Positions 40,826-50,872 of a stretch of 64,000 nt of DNA are shown piece after piece (position 1 is the stretch's first letter; the number at the start of each line of letters is the position of its first letter). The notes beneath the pieces are model-generated. The model did no database searches and had not been told where the DNA came from. It was given only the letters and a program-made list of their open reading frames with translations. The DNA is from Candidatus Aphodenecus pullistercoris (GTDB lineage: Bacteria; Spirochaetota; Spirochaetia; Sphaerochaetales; Sphaerochaetaceae). The stretch is taken from assembly GCA_017694495.1 (NCBI GenBank), contig JADIMU010000030.1, positions 1 to 64,000 on the forward strand. The letters are read 5' to 3'. Made by a program: the position numbers and the translations under genes.

Positions 40826-41549
40826 GTGAAAATCGAGCTTGAGACCATACCCGTATGGGACGGGCTGAGAAGCGGCAGCGAGTGCTTCATATGCGACCTT
40901 ATGGCAGTGGCGGGGGAAGATGCCCTGAACTACTACCTCGGGCCGGCCATCATGGTGCCGGAGATCCGTGTCGAGATCAACCGCAAGGGCTTCTGTCCGA
41001 CCCACTTCCAGGCCCTGGCCGAGAAGAACAAGGCCCAGAGCCTGTCGCTGGTGCTGGACACCTACATGAACGAGTCGAAGGGTGAGCTGTATCCCCTGCT
41101 TGAGCGCATCGGGGAGTGCACTTCCGCCCGGAAGGGCCAGAAGCTCTACGCCCAGCTGGGCGAGTGGGTGGCGAAGCGGGAGAAGGGCTGCCTCGTGTGC
41201 GACTACATGGACCAGAGGCTTGAGCGCTATGTGCGCACCGTCGCTGCGCTCTACAGGGACGACGCCGAGTTCGCGAAGGCTTTGGCTGAGGGCAAGGGCT
41301 TCTGCATCCATCATACGCTTGAGATTGCGCACGGCCCATGAGGAGCTCTCTGGCGACCGCCTGGCCGACTTCCTCGCCCTGCTTGCCCGGTTGCTGAAGG
41401 ACAACCTCGAGCGCTGTCAGGCTGATGACGTCTACCTCTCCCAGAAGTACAAGAGCGAGAACCGTGACAAGCCCTGGAACGGCTGCGAGGACGCCCACAA
41501 GCGCTGTGTACGCAAGCTATTCGGAGAGGGGCGCATCCTCAGCCGCTGA
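40826..41549 (+). pseudogene. DUF6062-like protein with apparent frameshift
   Basis: GTG start with SD aaggagg; CFICDLM, GFCPTHFQAL, GCLVCDYMDQRLERY, GFCIHHTLEI in frame to 41341; ELSGDRLADFLALLARLLKDNLERC...NGCEDAHKRCVRKLFGEGRI continues in the +1 frame to 41549. Confidence 0.65.
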
Positions 41550-42077
41550 TGCCTTCTTCCCGCGGCGGCGGACCAGCTTGAAGCGCAGCTGGTCGTCGAA
41601 GATGTCCTCGTCGACGCCGCAGCGTTTGAGGACGGTCTCGCTGAAGTCGTCGCGGGAGATGTGGAGGTAGTCCGTGTAGTTCTCCGCGAAGCGGTAGATC
41701 AGGAAGTAGTCCTTGTCGGGAAGCAGACTGAAGGCCAAGGTGAAGCAGCGCTTCTCCTTGTGGAAGTCCCTGGCGTTCTCCCTCTCGTGGGCGCTCAGGT
41801 AGCCGTCCTGCCAGAAGAGGGCCATGTACTCTTCGCCCATGCGGTTGTGGACGACGATGTCCGGTGTAAAGCATTCCTTCTCGCTTCTGATCTGGAACTG
41901 TGTGTCGCACAGCATCGCCGGATTGGCCAGCTCCTGTTCAAGGTACATCGCGATGCGGTGTGTGATTGGACCTTTCTTCTTCTGTGTGGAGAAGAGGAGG
42001 TAGTCGTCTGCGCACAGCCTCTTGAGCGAGGCGCTGAAGGCGTCGAAGAGCAGGATCTCAAGTTCCCTTATGTTCAC
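41517..42077 (-). CDS. hypothetical protein, possible degenerate PD-(D/E)XK fold
   Basis: GTG start NIRELEILLFDAF; ITHRIAMYLEQEL...CFTPDIVVHNRMGEEYMALFWQDGYLS. Confidence 0.55.
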   Translation of the reverse strand: MNIRELEILLFDAFSASLKRLCADDYLLFSTQKKKGPITHRIAMYLEQELANPAMLCDTQFQIRSEKECFTPDIVVHNRMGEEYMALFWQDGYLSAHERENARDFHKEKRCFTLAFSLLPDKDYFLIYRFAENYTDYLHISRDDFSETVLKRCGVDEDIFDDQLRFKLVRRRGKKASAAEDAPLSE

Positions 42078-42457
42078 TTGACCACCTCGCAGCTGACATG
42101 CATGGTGCTGACGCACCTTATCGTCTGGTACATCGAGCAGTGCTCCTTGGTCTTCCCGACGGCTTCGAGGATGGCCTCCGCGCTTTCTGCCGGGGCGTGG
42201 ACGCTCAGGTCGATGAAGGTCTCCTCCAGCGTCGTCGGCACGCTCTCCCGCTTCCTGCCATAGCAGTGGACGTCGATGTCGCCGACTTCGACGCCTGCCG
42301 CCGCGAGCTCGTCCAGAAGGGTCGATGTGAAGCAGCCCGCCAGGGCGCCCATCAGGTACTCGTATGGCCCGAGTCCCTCCTCGTAGTCGAAGCGCCTTCC
42401 CTTGGCGCTGAACCAGCGTTCCGTGTGGGTGAAATGGGCCTTGGCCTCTCTGTACAT
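42074..42457 (-). CDS. OsmC family protein
   Basis: GPYEYLMGALAGCFTSTLLDELAAAGVEVGDIDVHCYGRK and CVSTMHVSCEV; SD ggaggtga before ATG. Confidence 0.8.
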   Translation of the reverse strand: MYREAKAHFTHTERWFSAKGRRFDYEEGLGPYEYLMGALAGCFTSTLLDELAAAGVEVGDIDVHCYGRKRESVPTTLEETFIDLSVHAPAESAEAILEAVGKTKEHCSMYQTIRCVSTMHVSCEVVK

Positions 42458-42528
42458 GGCGTCACCTCCGCTGCCCACTACCTTAGCATGTTGTTGATGA
42501 ATCGTCACCAAAGATTTACTCTCATGCC

Positions 42529-43731
42529 ATGTTGACATTGGACTCACTCTACCAGGCGGTCTTCGCCCTCAAGGGGGTCGCCAGACAGACCGACCTCATC
42601 CGCGCTCCGCGCATGTTCCCGGACAATGAAGTCTACCTCAAGACGGAGAACCTGCAGCTCACAGGTTCCTTCAAGCTGCGCGGCGCCTACAACAAGATCC
42701 ACAGGCTCAGCGCCGAGGAGAAGGCGAGGGGTGTCGTCGCATGCTCTGCGGGCAACCATTCACAGGGCGTGGCCCTGGCGGCCCAGAGGGCCGGAATCGA
42801 CGCCGTGATCTGCATTCCAGAGGGCGCTCCGATCTCCAAGGTCGAGGCGACGAGGGGTTACGGAGCCCAGGTCGAGCTTGTTCCCGGCGTCTACGACGAC
42901 GCCTACGAGAGGGCCCTCGCAATCGCGGCCGAGACTGGACGCACCATGATCCACCCCTTCGATGACGACGATGTCATCGCGGGCCAGGGGACGATAGCGC
43001 TCGAGATCCTCGACGCCCTTCCCGACATGGACATCTGCCTCGTGCCCGTCGGTGGCGGCGGCCTGATCAGCGGCATGGCCTTCGCGATAAAGTCGCTGCG
43101 CCCATCGTGCCGTGTCGTCGGAGTGCAGGCGGCCGGCGCCGCGAGCATGAAGAAGGCACTCAGCTCGCACAAGAGGCTCACTCTGGAGCGTGTGGCCACC
43201 ATCGCCGATGGAATCGCGGTCAAGACGCCTGGCGAGAAGACCTTCGACTATTGCTCTAAATACGTCGACGAGGTCGTCACGGTCAGCGAGGACGAAATCG
43301 CCAGCGCCATCCTCTCGCTGATGGAGCAGCAGAAGCTTGTCGCAGAGGGTGCTGGCGCCGTCTCCGTCGCCGCCGCGATGTCCGGAAAGGTCGACCTTGC
43401 CGGAAAGAAGACTGTATGCCTGGTCAGTGGAGGCAACATCGATGTGACCATCCTCTCGCGCGTCATCACGAGGGGCCTCATGATGCAGGGCCGCCAGGTC
43501 GAGCTCGAGATCGAGGTCTACGACAGGCCCAAGCAGCTGGCCCTCGTCAGTGCCCTGGTCGCCCAGCTGGGGGCCAACGTCGTATCCGTCGAGCACGACA
43601 GGAAGACTGACAGCACGGACCTCCAGCATTGCATGCTCCGCCTTGGCCTCGAGACGAGGAACCAGGACCATATCGACCAGATCGTCGCCGCAATCCGCAA
43701 CGACCTGGGCTACAGGTGCGTGGAACTGTGA
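42529..43731 (+). CDS. threonine ammonia-lyase
   Basis: TGSFKLRGAYNKI, ACSAGNHSQGVALAAQ, VPVGGGGLISGMA; C-terminal ACT domain. Confidence 0.93.
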   Translation: MLTLDSLYQAVFALKGVARQTDLIRAPRMFPDNEVYLKTENLQLTGSFKLRGAYNKIHRLSAEEKARGVVACSAGNHSQGVALAAQRAGIDAVICIPEGAPISKVEATRGYGAQVELVPGVYDDAYERALAIAAETGRTMIHPFDDDDVIAGQGTIALEILDALPDMDICLVPVGGGGLISGMAFAIKSLRPSCRVVGVQAAGAASMKKALSSHKRLTLERVATIADGIAVKTPGEKTFDYCSKYVDEVVTVSEDEIASAILSLMEQQKLVAEGAGAVSVAAAMSGKVDLAGKKTVCLVSGGNIDVTILSRVITRGLMMQGRQVELEIEVYDRPKQLALVSALVAQLGANVVSVEHDRKTDSTDLQHCMLRLGLETRNQDHIDQIVAAIRNDLGYRCVEL

Positions 43732-44531
43732 GGCGCAACCTCTTCTTCGACGTGGACGGGACCTTGCTACCCTTCGGCAGGGGCCTGCCCCAGGACACGC
43801 TCGAGGCCCTGCTTGAAGCCCGCTCGAAGGGCCACAGGCTCTTCCTCGCCACAGGACGCAGTCCGGCGGAGCTTGACGACAGGCTCTCCGCCATTCCATT
43901 CGACGGCGGGGTCTACAGCGGAGGCGCGAGGGCCTTCCTTGAAGGGAAGGACGTCTACGCCTCCTACTTCACCCGAGAGGACCTCGACTTCTACCTCGAG
44001 GTCTGCCAGAGCCATGGATGGCAGGTCCTCCTCCAGACTGACGGGCACTCATTCTGCCTGTCCGGTTTCGCCGACCTCATGGTCTCCTGGTTCCGCCGCT
44101 ATGCGGGAGGGGACATAAAGATAGCCAACGTGGAGCTCGTCGACAGCCTCGATGGCATAGACAAGGTCACGAAGCTGCTCCTCCTCGCACCCAAAGGTGA
44201 CATGGACGAGGCCCACCGCCTCCTCGATGCCCGCTTCGACGTCATCGTGAACACTGTAGGCGTGCCCGCCAGATTGATGAGCGAGGTGTGCCAGAAGGGC
44301 GTCGACAAGGCCTCCGCCATGCTCGCCCTCCTGGAGGCGGAGGGGGAGGATGTCGCCTCCTCGATCGCATTCGGGGACGGCTCGAACGACATCCCGATCA
44401 TAAGGGCCGCAGGCATCGGAGTCGCCATGGGCAACGCCGACGATGAGGTGAAGGCGGCCGCCGACTTCGTCACGGCGGACTGCGGCGATGGCGGCATCCG
44501 CCTGGCGCTTGAGCATTTCGGGGTGTTGTGA
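43728..44531 (+). CDS. Cof-type HAD hydrolase
   Basis: FFDVDGTLLPF, LATGRSPAEL, IAFGDGSNDIPIIRAAGIGVAMGNADDEVKAAADFV. Confidence 0.9.
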   Translation: MRRNLFFDVDGTLLPFGRGLPQDTLEALLEARSKGHRLFLATGRSPAELDDRLSAIPFDGGVYSGGARAFLEGKDVYASYFTREDLDFYLEVCQSHGWQVLLQTDGHSFCLSGFADLMVSWFRRYAGGDIKIANVELVDSLDGIDKVTKLLLLAPKGDMDEAHRLLDARFDVIVNTVGVPARLMSEVCQKGVDKASAMLALLEAEGEDVASSIAFGDGSNDIPIIRAAGIGVAMGNADDEVKAAADFVTADCGDGGIRLALEHFGVL

Positions 44532-45142
44532 TGGAGAAGGTCGAGTACAAGTCGGCGAGGCGCAGCCGGGCACTGATCCGCAGCGCGCTCCTGTCGCTGC
44601 TGGGGGAGAAGGGCATCGACGAGATCACGATCACAGAGCTCTCGCGGAGGGCCGACGTCAACCGTGGGACCTTCTACGCCCACTACAGGAACGTCTCTGA
44701 GGTGCTTGAGGACATCCAGAACGATGTGGCCGCCCAGCTGGCCGACCTCTTCAAGGACCTCGACATAGCAAGACTGTATGCGGACAGCGAGAGGATACTC
44801 GCAGAGTGCGTCAACATGATCCGCAAGGACCCTGAGTTCTACAAGACGCTGCTGTCGATGGACAATGGGCGCGGCGTCCTCGAACTGTGGCGCGGCAGTG
44901 TCATAAACTATCTGGAATCGGCCAGCTTCCTGTCCGGCCTTCCGATCTCGAACAACCTCTCATACCGCTGCGCCGTATCCTTCGTCATCAACGGCACGGT
45001 CGAGTGCATCGTCGACTCCCTCGTCGGACGCAACAGCATCCCGCTGGACGCATTGCCACGCCAGCTGTCGCGCCTGATCACAGTGGCGCTCGCCCCATAC
45101 ATGGAGCGCATTCCGTCGAAAGCTCAGCAGAAGAAGCCGTAG
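44531..45142 (+). CDS. TetR/AcrR family regulator
   Basis: [40 protein letters not shown]. Confidence 0.9.
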   Translation: MEKVEYKSARRSRALIRSALLSLLGEKGIDEITITELSRRADVNRGTFYAHYRNVSEVLEDIQNDVAAQLADLFKDLDIARLYADSERILAECVNMIRKDPEFYKTLLSMDNGRGVLELWRGSVINYLESASFLSGLPISNNLSYRCAVSFVINGTVECIVDSLVGRNSIPLDALPRQLSRLITVALAPYMERIPSKAQQKKP

Positions 45143-45714
45143 GGACAGCAGCACATCTGGAGGAAGAAGAGGGTGCAGCATGCGTTCCCTATTCCGCCCG
45201 CCGGCGTGTAGGTCGTATAGGTCCTGCGGTAGGCGGTGCGCCCCGACTCGAGGTATTGCAGCAGCTCCTGGTACTCTCCGTTGCCTGGGTCCATCTGGCA
45301 TGCCTTGCGGGCCGAGAGCGTCGCCTCCATCCTGTTGCCGATGCCTGCGAAGGCGACGGCGTTGAGATGGTACCATCGCGCAGTCCTCTGCTCGAGCGGA
45401 ATCTGGCTGAGCGCCGTGATCGCCTCGTTGAAGCGGTGGGCGCGGATGTAGTTCTGGACCGCCTGGAAGATCAGGGGCTCCTCCTCATAGGGCCTGCCTG
45501 ATGAGGATGTGCCCTGCTCGAAGGGGTTGTAGCCGCTCCTGCGGTTCATGAGCCCGTCGTAGGCGGCGTTGATCTCCTGCATCTTGGCCTCCGCCTCGGG
45601 GGAGTTGCCCGTCACGTCAGGATGGTACTTCTTCGCAAGGGCCTTGTAGGCCTTCTTGATCTCGTCTTCGCTGGCGCCGGGACTGACACCCAGGACGCTG
45701 TATGGGTCTCTCAT
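45124..45714 (-). CDS. DnaJ-domain protein
   Basis: [32 protein letters not shown]. Confidence 0.9.
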   Translation of the reverse strand: MRDPYSVLGVSPGASEDEIKKAYKALAKKYHPDVTGNSPEAEAKMQEINAAYDGLMNRRSGYNPFEQGTSSSGRPYEEEPLIFQAVQNYIRAHRFNEAITALSQIPLEQRTARWYHLNAVAFAGIGNRMEATLSARKACQMDPGNGEYQELLQYLESGRTAYRRTYTTYTPAGGIGNACCTLFFLQMCCCPYGFFC

Positions 45715-46526
45715 TTCTTCCTAATTCCCTCGAACCTGGTCCAGATTCCACTATATACGCAATTGCGCAGGATAGAAAGGTTCCTGTCCAGTGGCAGCCT
45801 CTCCAGCGCTTCGGCGGCGAGGGAGGCTGAGATCTCCAGCTCCTCCCGCACTTCCTTCTTGAACCCATCATCCTTCACACGTCCCGAGAAGGGGTTGTAT
45901 GCGCCCTTCCTCCTGTCCTTGTCCAGGTCGTCCCAGGCGTCGAGGATGTATACGAAACGGCCCAGCCCCTGGCCGATCTGCAACAGGTCACGTCGCCAGA
46001 TGTCGTCGTAGGGACAGAAGACCTCTCCAAGCAGTGAGGCGAAATGGCCCGACGGGATGTCGACATCCTTCTCGTCCCTTGCTTCGCACCCGGCTATGGC
46101 CGCCAGGGCCTCGCGCACTGCGCCGCTCTGCCTTGGCCAGGCGGCGACGACCTTGTCGACATCGTCCCTGAGGGCCGCCATGAAGCGTTCCGCCTTGGCC
46201 GAGCCATCGTCCTTCGCCTTGTCCTCGGCGACATGCCAGCTGAGCAGGAGCTGCATGGCGGCACAGTAGGAGGAGACGGGGCTCGCGATGAAGCTGCGCC
46301 CTTTGACGGGGTGGACCACGCAATGCTCCCTCTCCTCGACGCCCTCCTGGTTGTAGAGGTCGGCAAGGAGCATGTACAGGAAGGTCATGTCGTAGCTGAG
46401 GGCCTTGGTCGCAGTGCGGCCGTAGCCGTGCTCCAAGGCCTTGCACAGTCCGCAGTAGTACTGCCTGTAGCGCCTCTTCTCCTCGTCTGTGGCGCCGTTG
46501 GGGTTGAGCGTTACGTAGCCGAACAT
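45711..46526 (-). CDS. DUF5685-like protein
   Basis: [54 protein letters not shown]. Confidence 0.8.
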   Translation of the reverse strand: MFGYVTLNPNGATDEEKRRYRQYYCGLCKALEHGYGRTATKALSYDMTFLYMLLADLYNQEGVEEREHCVVHPVKGRSFIASPVSSYCAAMQLLLSWHVAEDKAKDDGSAKAERFMAALRDDVDKVVAAWPRQSGAVREALAAIAGCEARDEKDVDIPSGHFASLLGEVFCPYDDIWRRDLLQIGQGLGRFVYILDAWDDLDKDRRKGAYNPFSGRVKDDGFKKEVREELEISASLAAEALERLPLDRNLSILRNCVYSGIWTRFEGIRKK

Positions 46527-46963
46527 CAGGTCTTGCCTATGAACTTCTCGCCGCATTTGGGGCAGGTGATGCGCACCTTGCCCTTTCCCTTGGGCACATA
46601 GCACGCCGCCTTGCACTTGGGACAGTAGAAGAGCTCGTGCGTCTTGAGCTTCTCCTTCATCCTGGCCTTCCTCTCCTTCTCGGCCCTGCGTCTGGCCGCG
46701 GCCGCGCCGTCACGGCGAAATGGCCTCATGAAGGCCTCGTTCTCCTTCGTCCGCGCCGCATCGTCCTTCGAGAAGACGCGGAAGACGGAATATATCACAA
46801 GCGCGATGCCGAGGAAGGACAGGGTCGTCCTGAGCCCCTGGCTGCTGAAGGCCGGCGAGCAGAAGACCAGCACCAGACCAAGCAGCGAGAGCGTGAATGA
46901 CAGCTGGTCCGATCCGTGGCGTCCACGGAGGAAGTCCTCGAGTTTTTTCTGAAAGCCGTTCAT
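46526..46963 (-). CDS. zinc-ribbon membrane protein, hypothetical
   Basis: TM segments; C-terminal FYCPKCKAACYVPKGKGKVRITCPKCGEKFIGKT. Confidence 0.7.
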   Translation of the reverse strand: MNGFQKKLEDFLRGRHGSDQLSFTLSLLGLVLVFCSPAFSSQGLRTTLSFLGIALVIYSVFRVFSKDDAARTKENEAFMRPFRRDGAAAARRRAEKERKARMKEKLKTHELFYCPKCKAACYVPKGKGKVRITCPKCGEKFIGKT

Positions 46964-47039
46964 GCTTCTGAATATCCGAAAAAGAATGACAAAGGTCAAC
47001 AAAAGGTGCACCATTGCCAAGTAGGCAAGGAGGTTTTCC

Positions 47040-47252
47040 GTGGAGAAAATCCAGTACATCTGCCCCAAGTGCGGCAATATGCACTATGTCGTCGACCAGT
47101 TCCAGGCGACAGGGGGCAACTTTGCGAAGATCTTCGACGTGCAGAACAAGAAGTTCACCGTCGTCAGCTGCAGCCAGTGCGGCTACAGCGAGCTTTACAG
47201 GAAGGACAACAGCACAGGCTGGGACGTCCTCGACTTCCTGATCGGAGGCTGA
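47040..47252 (+). CDS. zinc-ribbon protein
   Basis: MEKIQYICPKCGNMHYVVDQ...VVSCSQCGYSELYR; SD aaggagg. Confidence 0.8.
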   Translation: MEKIQYICPKCGNMHYVVDQFQATGGNFAKIFDVQNKKFTVVSCSQCGYSELYRKDNSTGWDVLDFLIGG

Positions 47253-47253
47253 T

Positions 47254-47991
47254 ATGGGACAGGCTAAAGTATTTGCCCACCGCGGTTCGAGCGGACAGTG
47301 GCCGGAGAACACCATGCTCGCCTTCCGCAAGGCGATGGAGGAGGGTGCCGACGGCATCGAGAACGACGTCCATCTTTCCAAGGATGGAGAGGTCATGATC
47401 ATCCATGACGAGAGCCTTGCCAGGACGGCAGGCGTCGATTCCATGGTCTGGGACCTGACGAGGAGCGAGCTTGAGCGCATCAGCGCCGGACGGACTCAGC
47501 AGGACCGATATGGCTTCACGCCCATCCCCTCGCTGGACGAGTACCTCACCTTCATGGAGGACCACCGTGACAAGGTGACGAACATCGAGCTCAAGACGGC
47601 GCCAGTCTACTATCCCGGCATCGAGGAGAAGGTCCTGGAGCTCGTCAGAAGGCACGGTCTTGAGGAGAACGTCATCTACTCCTCCTTCAACTGGCTGTCC
47701 GTGGTCAAGATGAAGCGCATGGACCCGACATGCAAGGTCGGCCTCCTGTTCAGCGGCATGAGGCTCTACCACCTGGGGTCAATCATGAGGCAGCTGGACA
47801 TCGACTGCTACCATCCCGACTTCAACGACATGGACGGCGGCCTGGTCAAGGCCCTCCAGAGCGAGGGGCGTCAGGTCAACATGTGGACCGTCAACGAGAC
47901 GCTCGACATCCGCAATGCCATAGAGTGGGGCGTGGATGGGATCATCACGAACCATCCGCTGCGCGTGCTCCACGAGCAGGGCAGGGTCTGA
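47254..47991 (+). CDS. glycerophosphodiester phosphodiesterase
   Basis: FAHRGSSGQWPENTMLAFRKAMEEGADGIENDVHLSKDGEVMIIHDESL. Confidence 0.95.
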   Translation: MGQAKVFAHRGSSGQWPENTMLAFRKAMEEGADGIENDVHLSKDGEVMIIHDESLARTAGVDSMVWDLTRSELERISAGRTQQDRYGFTPIPSLDEYLTFMEDHRDKVTNIELKTAPVYYPGIEEKVLELVRRHGLEENVIYSSFNWLSVVKMKRMDPTCKVGLLFSGMRLYHLGSIMRQLDIDCYHPDFNDMDGGLVKALQSEGRQVNMWTVNETLDIRNAIEWGVDGIITNHPLRVLHEQGRV

Positions 47992-48007
47992 AGCGCTTGA
48001 CACAAAC

Positions 48008-48036
48008 TGCAATTTGGGAATAATTCCCAATTTGCA
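48008..48036. promoter_or_regulatory. near-perfect 29-nt palindrome, candidate Fur/Zur box
   Basis: TGCAATTTGGGAATAATTCCCAATTTGCA; overlaps -10 of TTGACA promoter (47997-48002) and the start codon. Confidence 0.65.
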
Positions 48037-48407
48037 TGGAATACGATACTCGGCAGAAGAAGGCTGTGCTCGACCTCCTCAGGTCCTCACATGAGGGCTT
48101 GGGAGCGCGTGAGCTCGCCTCGAGGCTGGATGGCGTCGGCCTCTCGACAGTCTACAGGATACTTTCACAGGCCCGGCATGAGGGCCTCGTGGCTCCCGCG
48201 ATGCGGGGTCGTGAGCGGATATGGTCCTACGTGGGCTCATGCTCCCACCACCTGCATGGAGTGTGCGCCTCCTGCGGCGAGCTCGTCCACCTGGACGAAG
48301 AGCTCAGCGGCAAGATGGCCTGTCTGCTTGCATCCAAGGGCCTGGCCCTGAGCGAGGATGCCATGATCAGCCTCATCTGTCCGAAGTGCGCCAAGAGGGG
48401 GAAGTGA
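48036..48407 (+). CDS. Fur-family regulator, probably zinc-responsive
   Basis: RQKKAVLDLLRSSHEGLGARELASRLDGVGLSTVYRILSQA, HHLHGVCASCGELVHLDEE, CPKCAKRGK; adjacent to Zn ABC genes. Confidence 0.88.
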   Translation: MEYDTRQKKAVLDLLRSSHEGLGARELASRLDGVGLSTVYRILSQARHEGLVAPAMRGRERIWSYVGSCSHHLHGVCASCGELVHLDEELSGKMACLLASKGLALSEDAMISLICPKCAKRGK

Positions 48408-48409
48408 CG

Positions 48410-49345
48410 ATGAGGCCCTTCCTCCTGGCTCTGGCCACCCTCGCGCTGCTCGTCTCCTGTTCTCCTGTGCATGAGGTTGACGATGGCCGAATCGACATCA
48501 TCGCATCATCTTTCCCTGCCTATGACGCCGCCAGGGCCATCGTCGGGGAGGATGCGAAGCTGAGTATGCTCCTTCCTGTGGGCAGTGACAGCCACTCCTA
48601 CGAGCCCTCTGCCGAAGACGCTGTGCGCATCGCCGAGGCCGACCTCTTCATCTACAACGGAGGAGAGGGGGACAGCTGGATCGAGGACCTCATCTCCTCT
48701 CTTGATGGCGTCAGGGCCTTCCGCCTCGTGGACCATGTCCCCACGCTCCTTCATGAGAGCCAGGATGGGATAGTCGAAGCCGAGGATGAGCACGACCACG
48801 ACCACGGCCATGGGGACCTCGTCGACGAGCATGTCTGGACGAGCCTCGAGAACGAGATGGCCATCGTGGACAGTCTGTGCGCCGAGATCTCCTCGCTCGA
48901 CCCGGAGAAGGGGGAGGCCTACAGGAGGCGTGCCGACGCCTACATCGCCCAGATCGAGAATCTCCGCCAGGCCTTCGTGCGCATCGTCGCCGACGCTCAG
49001 CGCAGGACGATCGTCGTCGCGGACCGCTTCCCTCTGATCTACTTCGCCCGCGAGTTCGGACTCGACTGGCTGGCGGCCTATCCCGGATGCGCCGCCGGGA
49101 GCGAGCCTTCCGTGCGCACCGTCGCCGCCATGATCGACTTCGTCCGTGACAATGACATCCCCGTCGTCCTCCACATGGAGAACGCCAATACGGCCCTCAG
49201 CTCCGTCATAGCCGACGAGACGGGGGCCAGGGTCCTCCAGTTCAACAGCGCGCATAACGTCACGAAGCGTGAGTTCGATCAGGGCATGACCTACGTCGAC
49301 CTGATGGAGGAGAACCTGAAGACACTTGAGGAGGCTCTGAATTGA
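48410..49345 (+). CDS. znuA: metal (Zn) ABC transporter substrate-binding lipoprotein
   Basis: LLVSCSP lipobox; SDSHSYEPSAEDAVRIAEADLFIYNG; His-rich loop EDEHDHDHGHGD. Confidence 0.88.
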   Translation: MRPFLLALATLALLVSCSPVHEVDDGRIDIIASSFPAYDAARAIVGEDAKLSMLLPVGSDSHSYEPSAEDAVRIAEADLFIYNGGEGDSWIEDLISSLDGVRAFRLVDHVPTLLHESQDGIVEAEDEHDHDHGHGDLVDEHVWTSLENEMAIVDSLCAEISSLDPEKGEAYRRRADAYIAQIENLRQAFVRIVADAQRRTIVVADRFPLIYFAREFGLDWLAAYPGCAAGSEPSVRTVAAMIDFVRDNDIPVVLHMENANTALSSVIADETGARVLQFNSAHNVTKREFDQGMTYVDLMEENLKTLEEALN

Positions 49346-50043
49346 GACTGATCGAAGCCAGGAAGCTGACCCTCGGCTACGAGGGGCAGGCTGTGGTGAA
49401 GGATATAGACTTCACTCTGGACGAGGGCGACTACCTTTGCGTCGTCGGAGACAACGGTGCGGGCAAGTCGACGCTCGTGAAGGCCATCCTGGGCCTGATC
49501 CGCCCGATGGCCGGGCAGCTCGACTTCCATGTCCCCTCCGGCTCGATAGGCTACATGCCCCAGAGCATGCAAGGGGACAGGAACTTCCCGACCAGCGTCT
49601 GGGAGGTCGCACTGAGCGGGGCCGTCAACAAGCTTGGCCACCACTTTTTCCACGGCGCCCAGGCCAGGAGCCGGGCGAGGGACAACCTCGAGCGCATGGG
49701 GATGTGGGAGATGAGGAAGCGTTCCTTCCAGGAGCTTTCCGGGGGACAGCGCCAGCGCGTCCTCCTGGCGCGGGCCCTGGTCGCGGCCCAGTCCATCCTG
49801 CTGGTCGACGAGCCGGTCGCCGGCCTGGACATACACAGCGCGAGCGAGCTGTATGCCCTGATAGACAGCCTCAACAGGGAGGGCATGACGATAATGATGG
49901 TCACACACGACATACATCCCGCGCTCAACAGCGCGAGCCACATCCTCCATCTGGGCCATGATTGCTTCTTCGGCCCAAAGGCCGACTATTTCTCCAGCCG
50001 TATCGGCCAGCGCTACCTTGAGGAGGCCGGACACCATGATTGA
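49342..50043 (+). CDS. znuC: metal ABC transporter ATP-binding protein
   Basis: VVGDNGAGKSTLVKAILG, LSGGQRQRVLLARAL, LLVDEPVAGLD. Confidence 0.92.
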   Translation: MRLIEARKLTLGYEGQAVVKDIDFTLDEGDYLCVVGDNGAGKSTLVKAILGLIRPMAGQLDFHVPSGSIGYMPQSMQGDRNFPTSVWEVALSGAVNKLGHHFFHGAQARSRARDNLERMGMWEMRKRSFQELSGGQRQRVLLARALVAAQSILLVDEPVAGLDIHSASELYALIDSLNREGMTIMMVTHDIHPALNSASHILHLGHDCFFGPKADYFSSRIGQRYLEEAGHHD

Positions 50044-50872
50044 GTTCTTCAGCTACGCCTTCATCCAGAGGGCCTTCGTCGTCGGCATCCTGGTCTCGCT
50101 GTGCTCCTCCCTGCTGGGAGTGTCCCTCGTCCTGAGGCGCTACTCGATGATAGGCGACGGACTGTCGCATGTAGGCTTCGGAGCCTTGGCGCTCGCCAGC
50201 GTCCTCTCCTTGCCCCCGATGGCCGTCACAATACCTGTGGTGGTCGTCGCCGCCATCCTCCTGTTGCGCCTCGACGGGCACGGCAGGATGGGAGGGGAGG
50301 GCGCAGTCGCCCTCCTTGCGGCCTCCTCGTTGGCCATCGGCGTCGTCCTGATCAGCTACGTCAAGGGGACGAACACGGACATCAACAACTTCCTCTTCGG
50401 AAGCCTCCTGGCCGTAGGCCGGCTCGACATGGTCCTGTCCATCGTCGTCTCCCTCTTCGTCCTGGCAAGCTACATCTGCCTCTACCCGAGGCTCTATGCG
50501 CTGACCTTCGATTCGACCTTCGCCCAGGCCAGCGGGCTCAAGGTCGAGCGCTACACGATGCTGCTTTCCATCCTCTCGGCAGTGACGATAGTGCTGGGCA
50601 TGAGGATGCTGGGAAGCCTGCTCGTCAGCGCGCTGGTCATCTTCCCATGCCTCACTGCGATGCGTATCGCCCGCAGCTACAAGGCTGTGACCCTGGTCAG
50701 CGCCGTCCAGTCCGTCGTCTGCTTCGTCCTGGGCTTCACGATGAGCTGTCTTGCAGGCACGCCAGTCGGGGCCAGCATAGTCGTGGTCAACCTGCTGGCC
50801 TTCCTTGTCTTCTGGCTTCTTGGCGCCATGCGCGACAGGGGCCTCTTCGTCAGGAAAGGCCCTTCCCTCTGA
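50036..50872 (+). CDS. znuB: metal ABC transporter permease
   Basis: ABC-3 family: VVGILVSLCSSLLGVSLVLRRYSMIGDGLSHVGFGALAL. Confidence 0.92.
   Translation: MIEFFSYAFIQRAFVVGILVSLCSSLLGVSLVLRRYSMIGDGLSHVGFGALALASVLSLPPMAVTIPVVVVAAILLLRLDGHGRMGGEGAVALLAASSLAIGVVLISYVKGTNTDINNFLFGSLLAVGRLDMVLSIVVSLFVLASYICLYPRLYALTFDSTFAQASGLKVERYTMLLSILSAVTIVLGMRMLGSLLVSALVIFPCLTAMRIARSYKAVTLVSAVQSVVCFVLGFTMSCLAGTPVGASIVVVNLLAFLVFWLLGAMRDRGLFVRKGPSL

Noticed and set aside
48784-48830. Acidic/His-rich tract EDEHDHDHGHGD in the znuA product
   Set aside because: Well-known His-rich loop of zinc-binding ABC substrate proteins; not novel.
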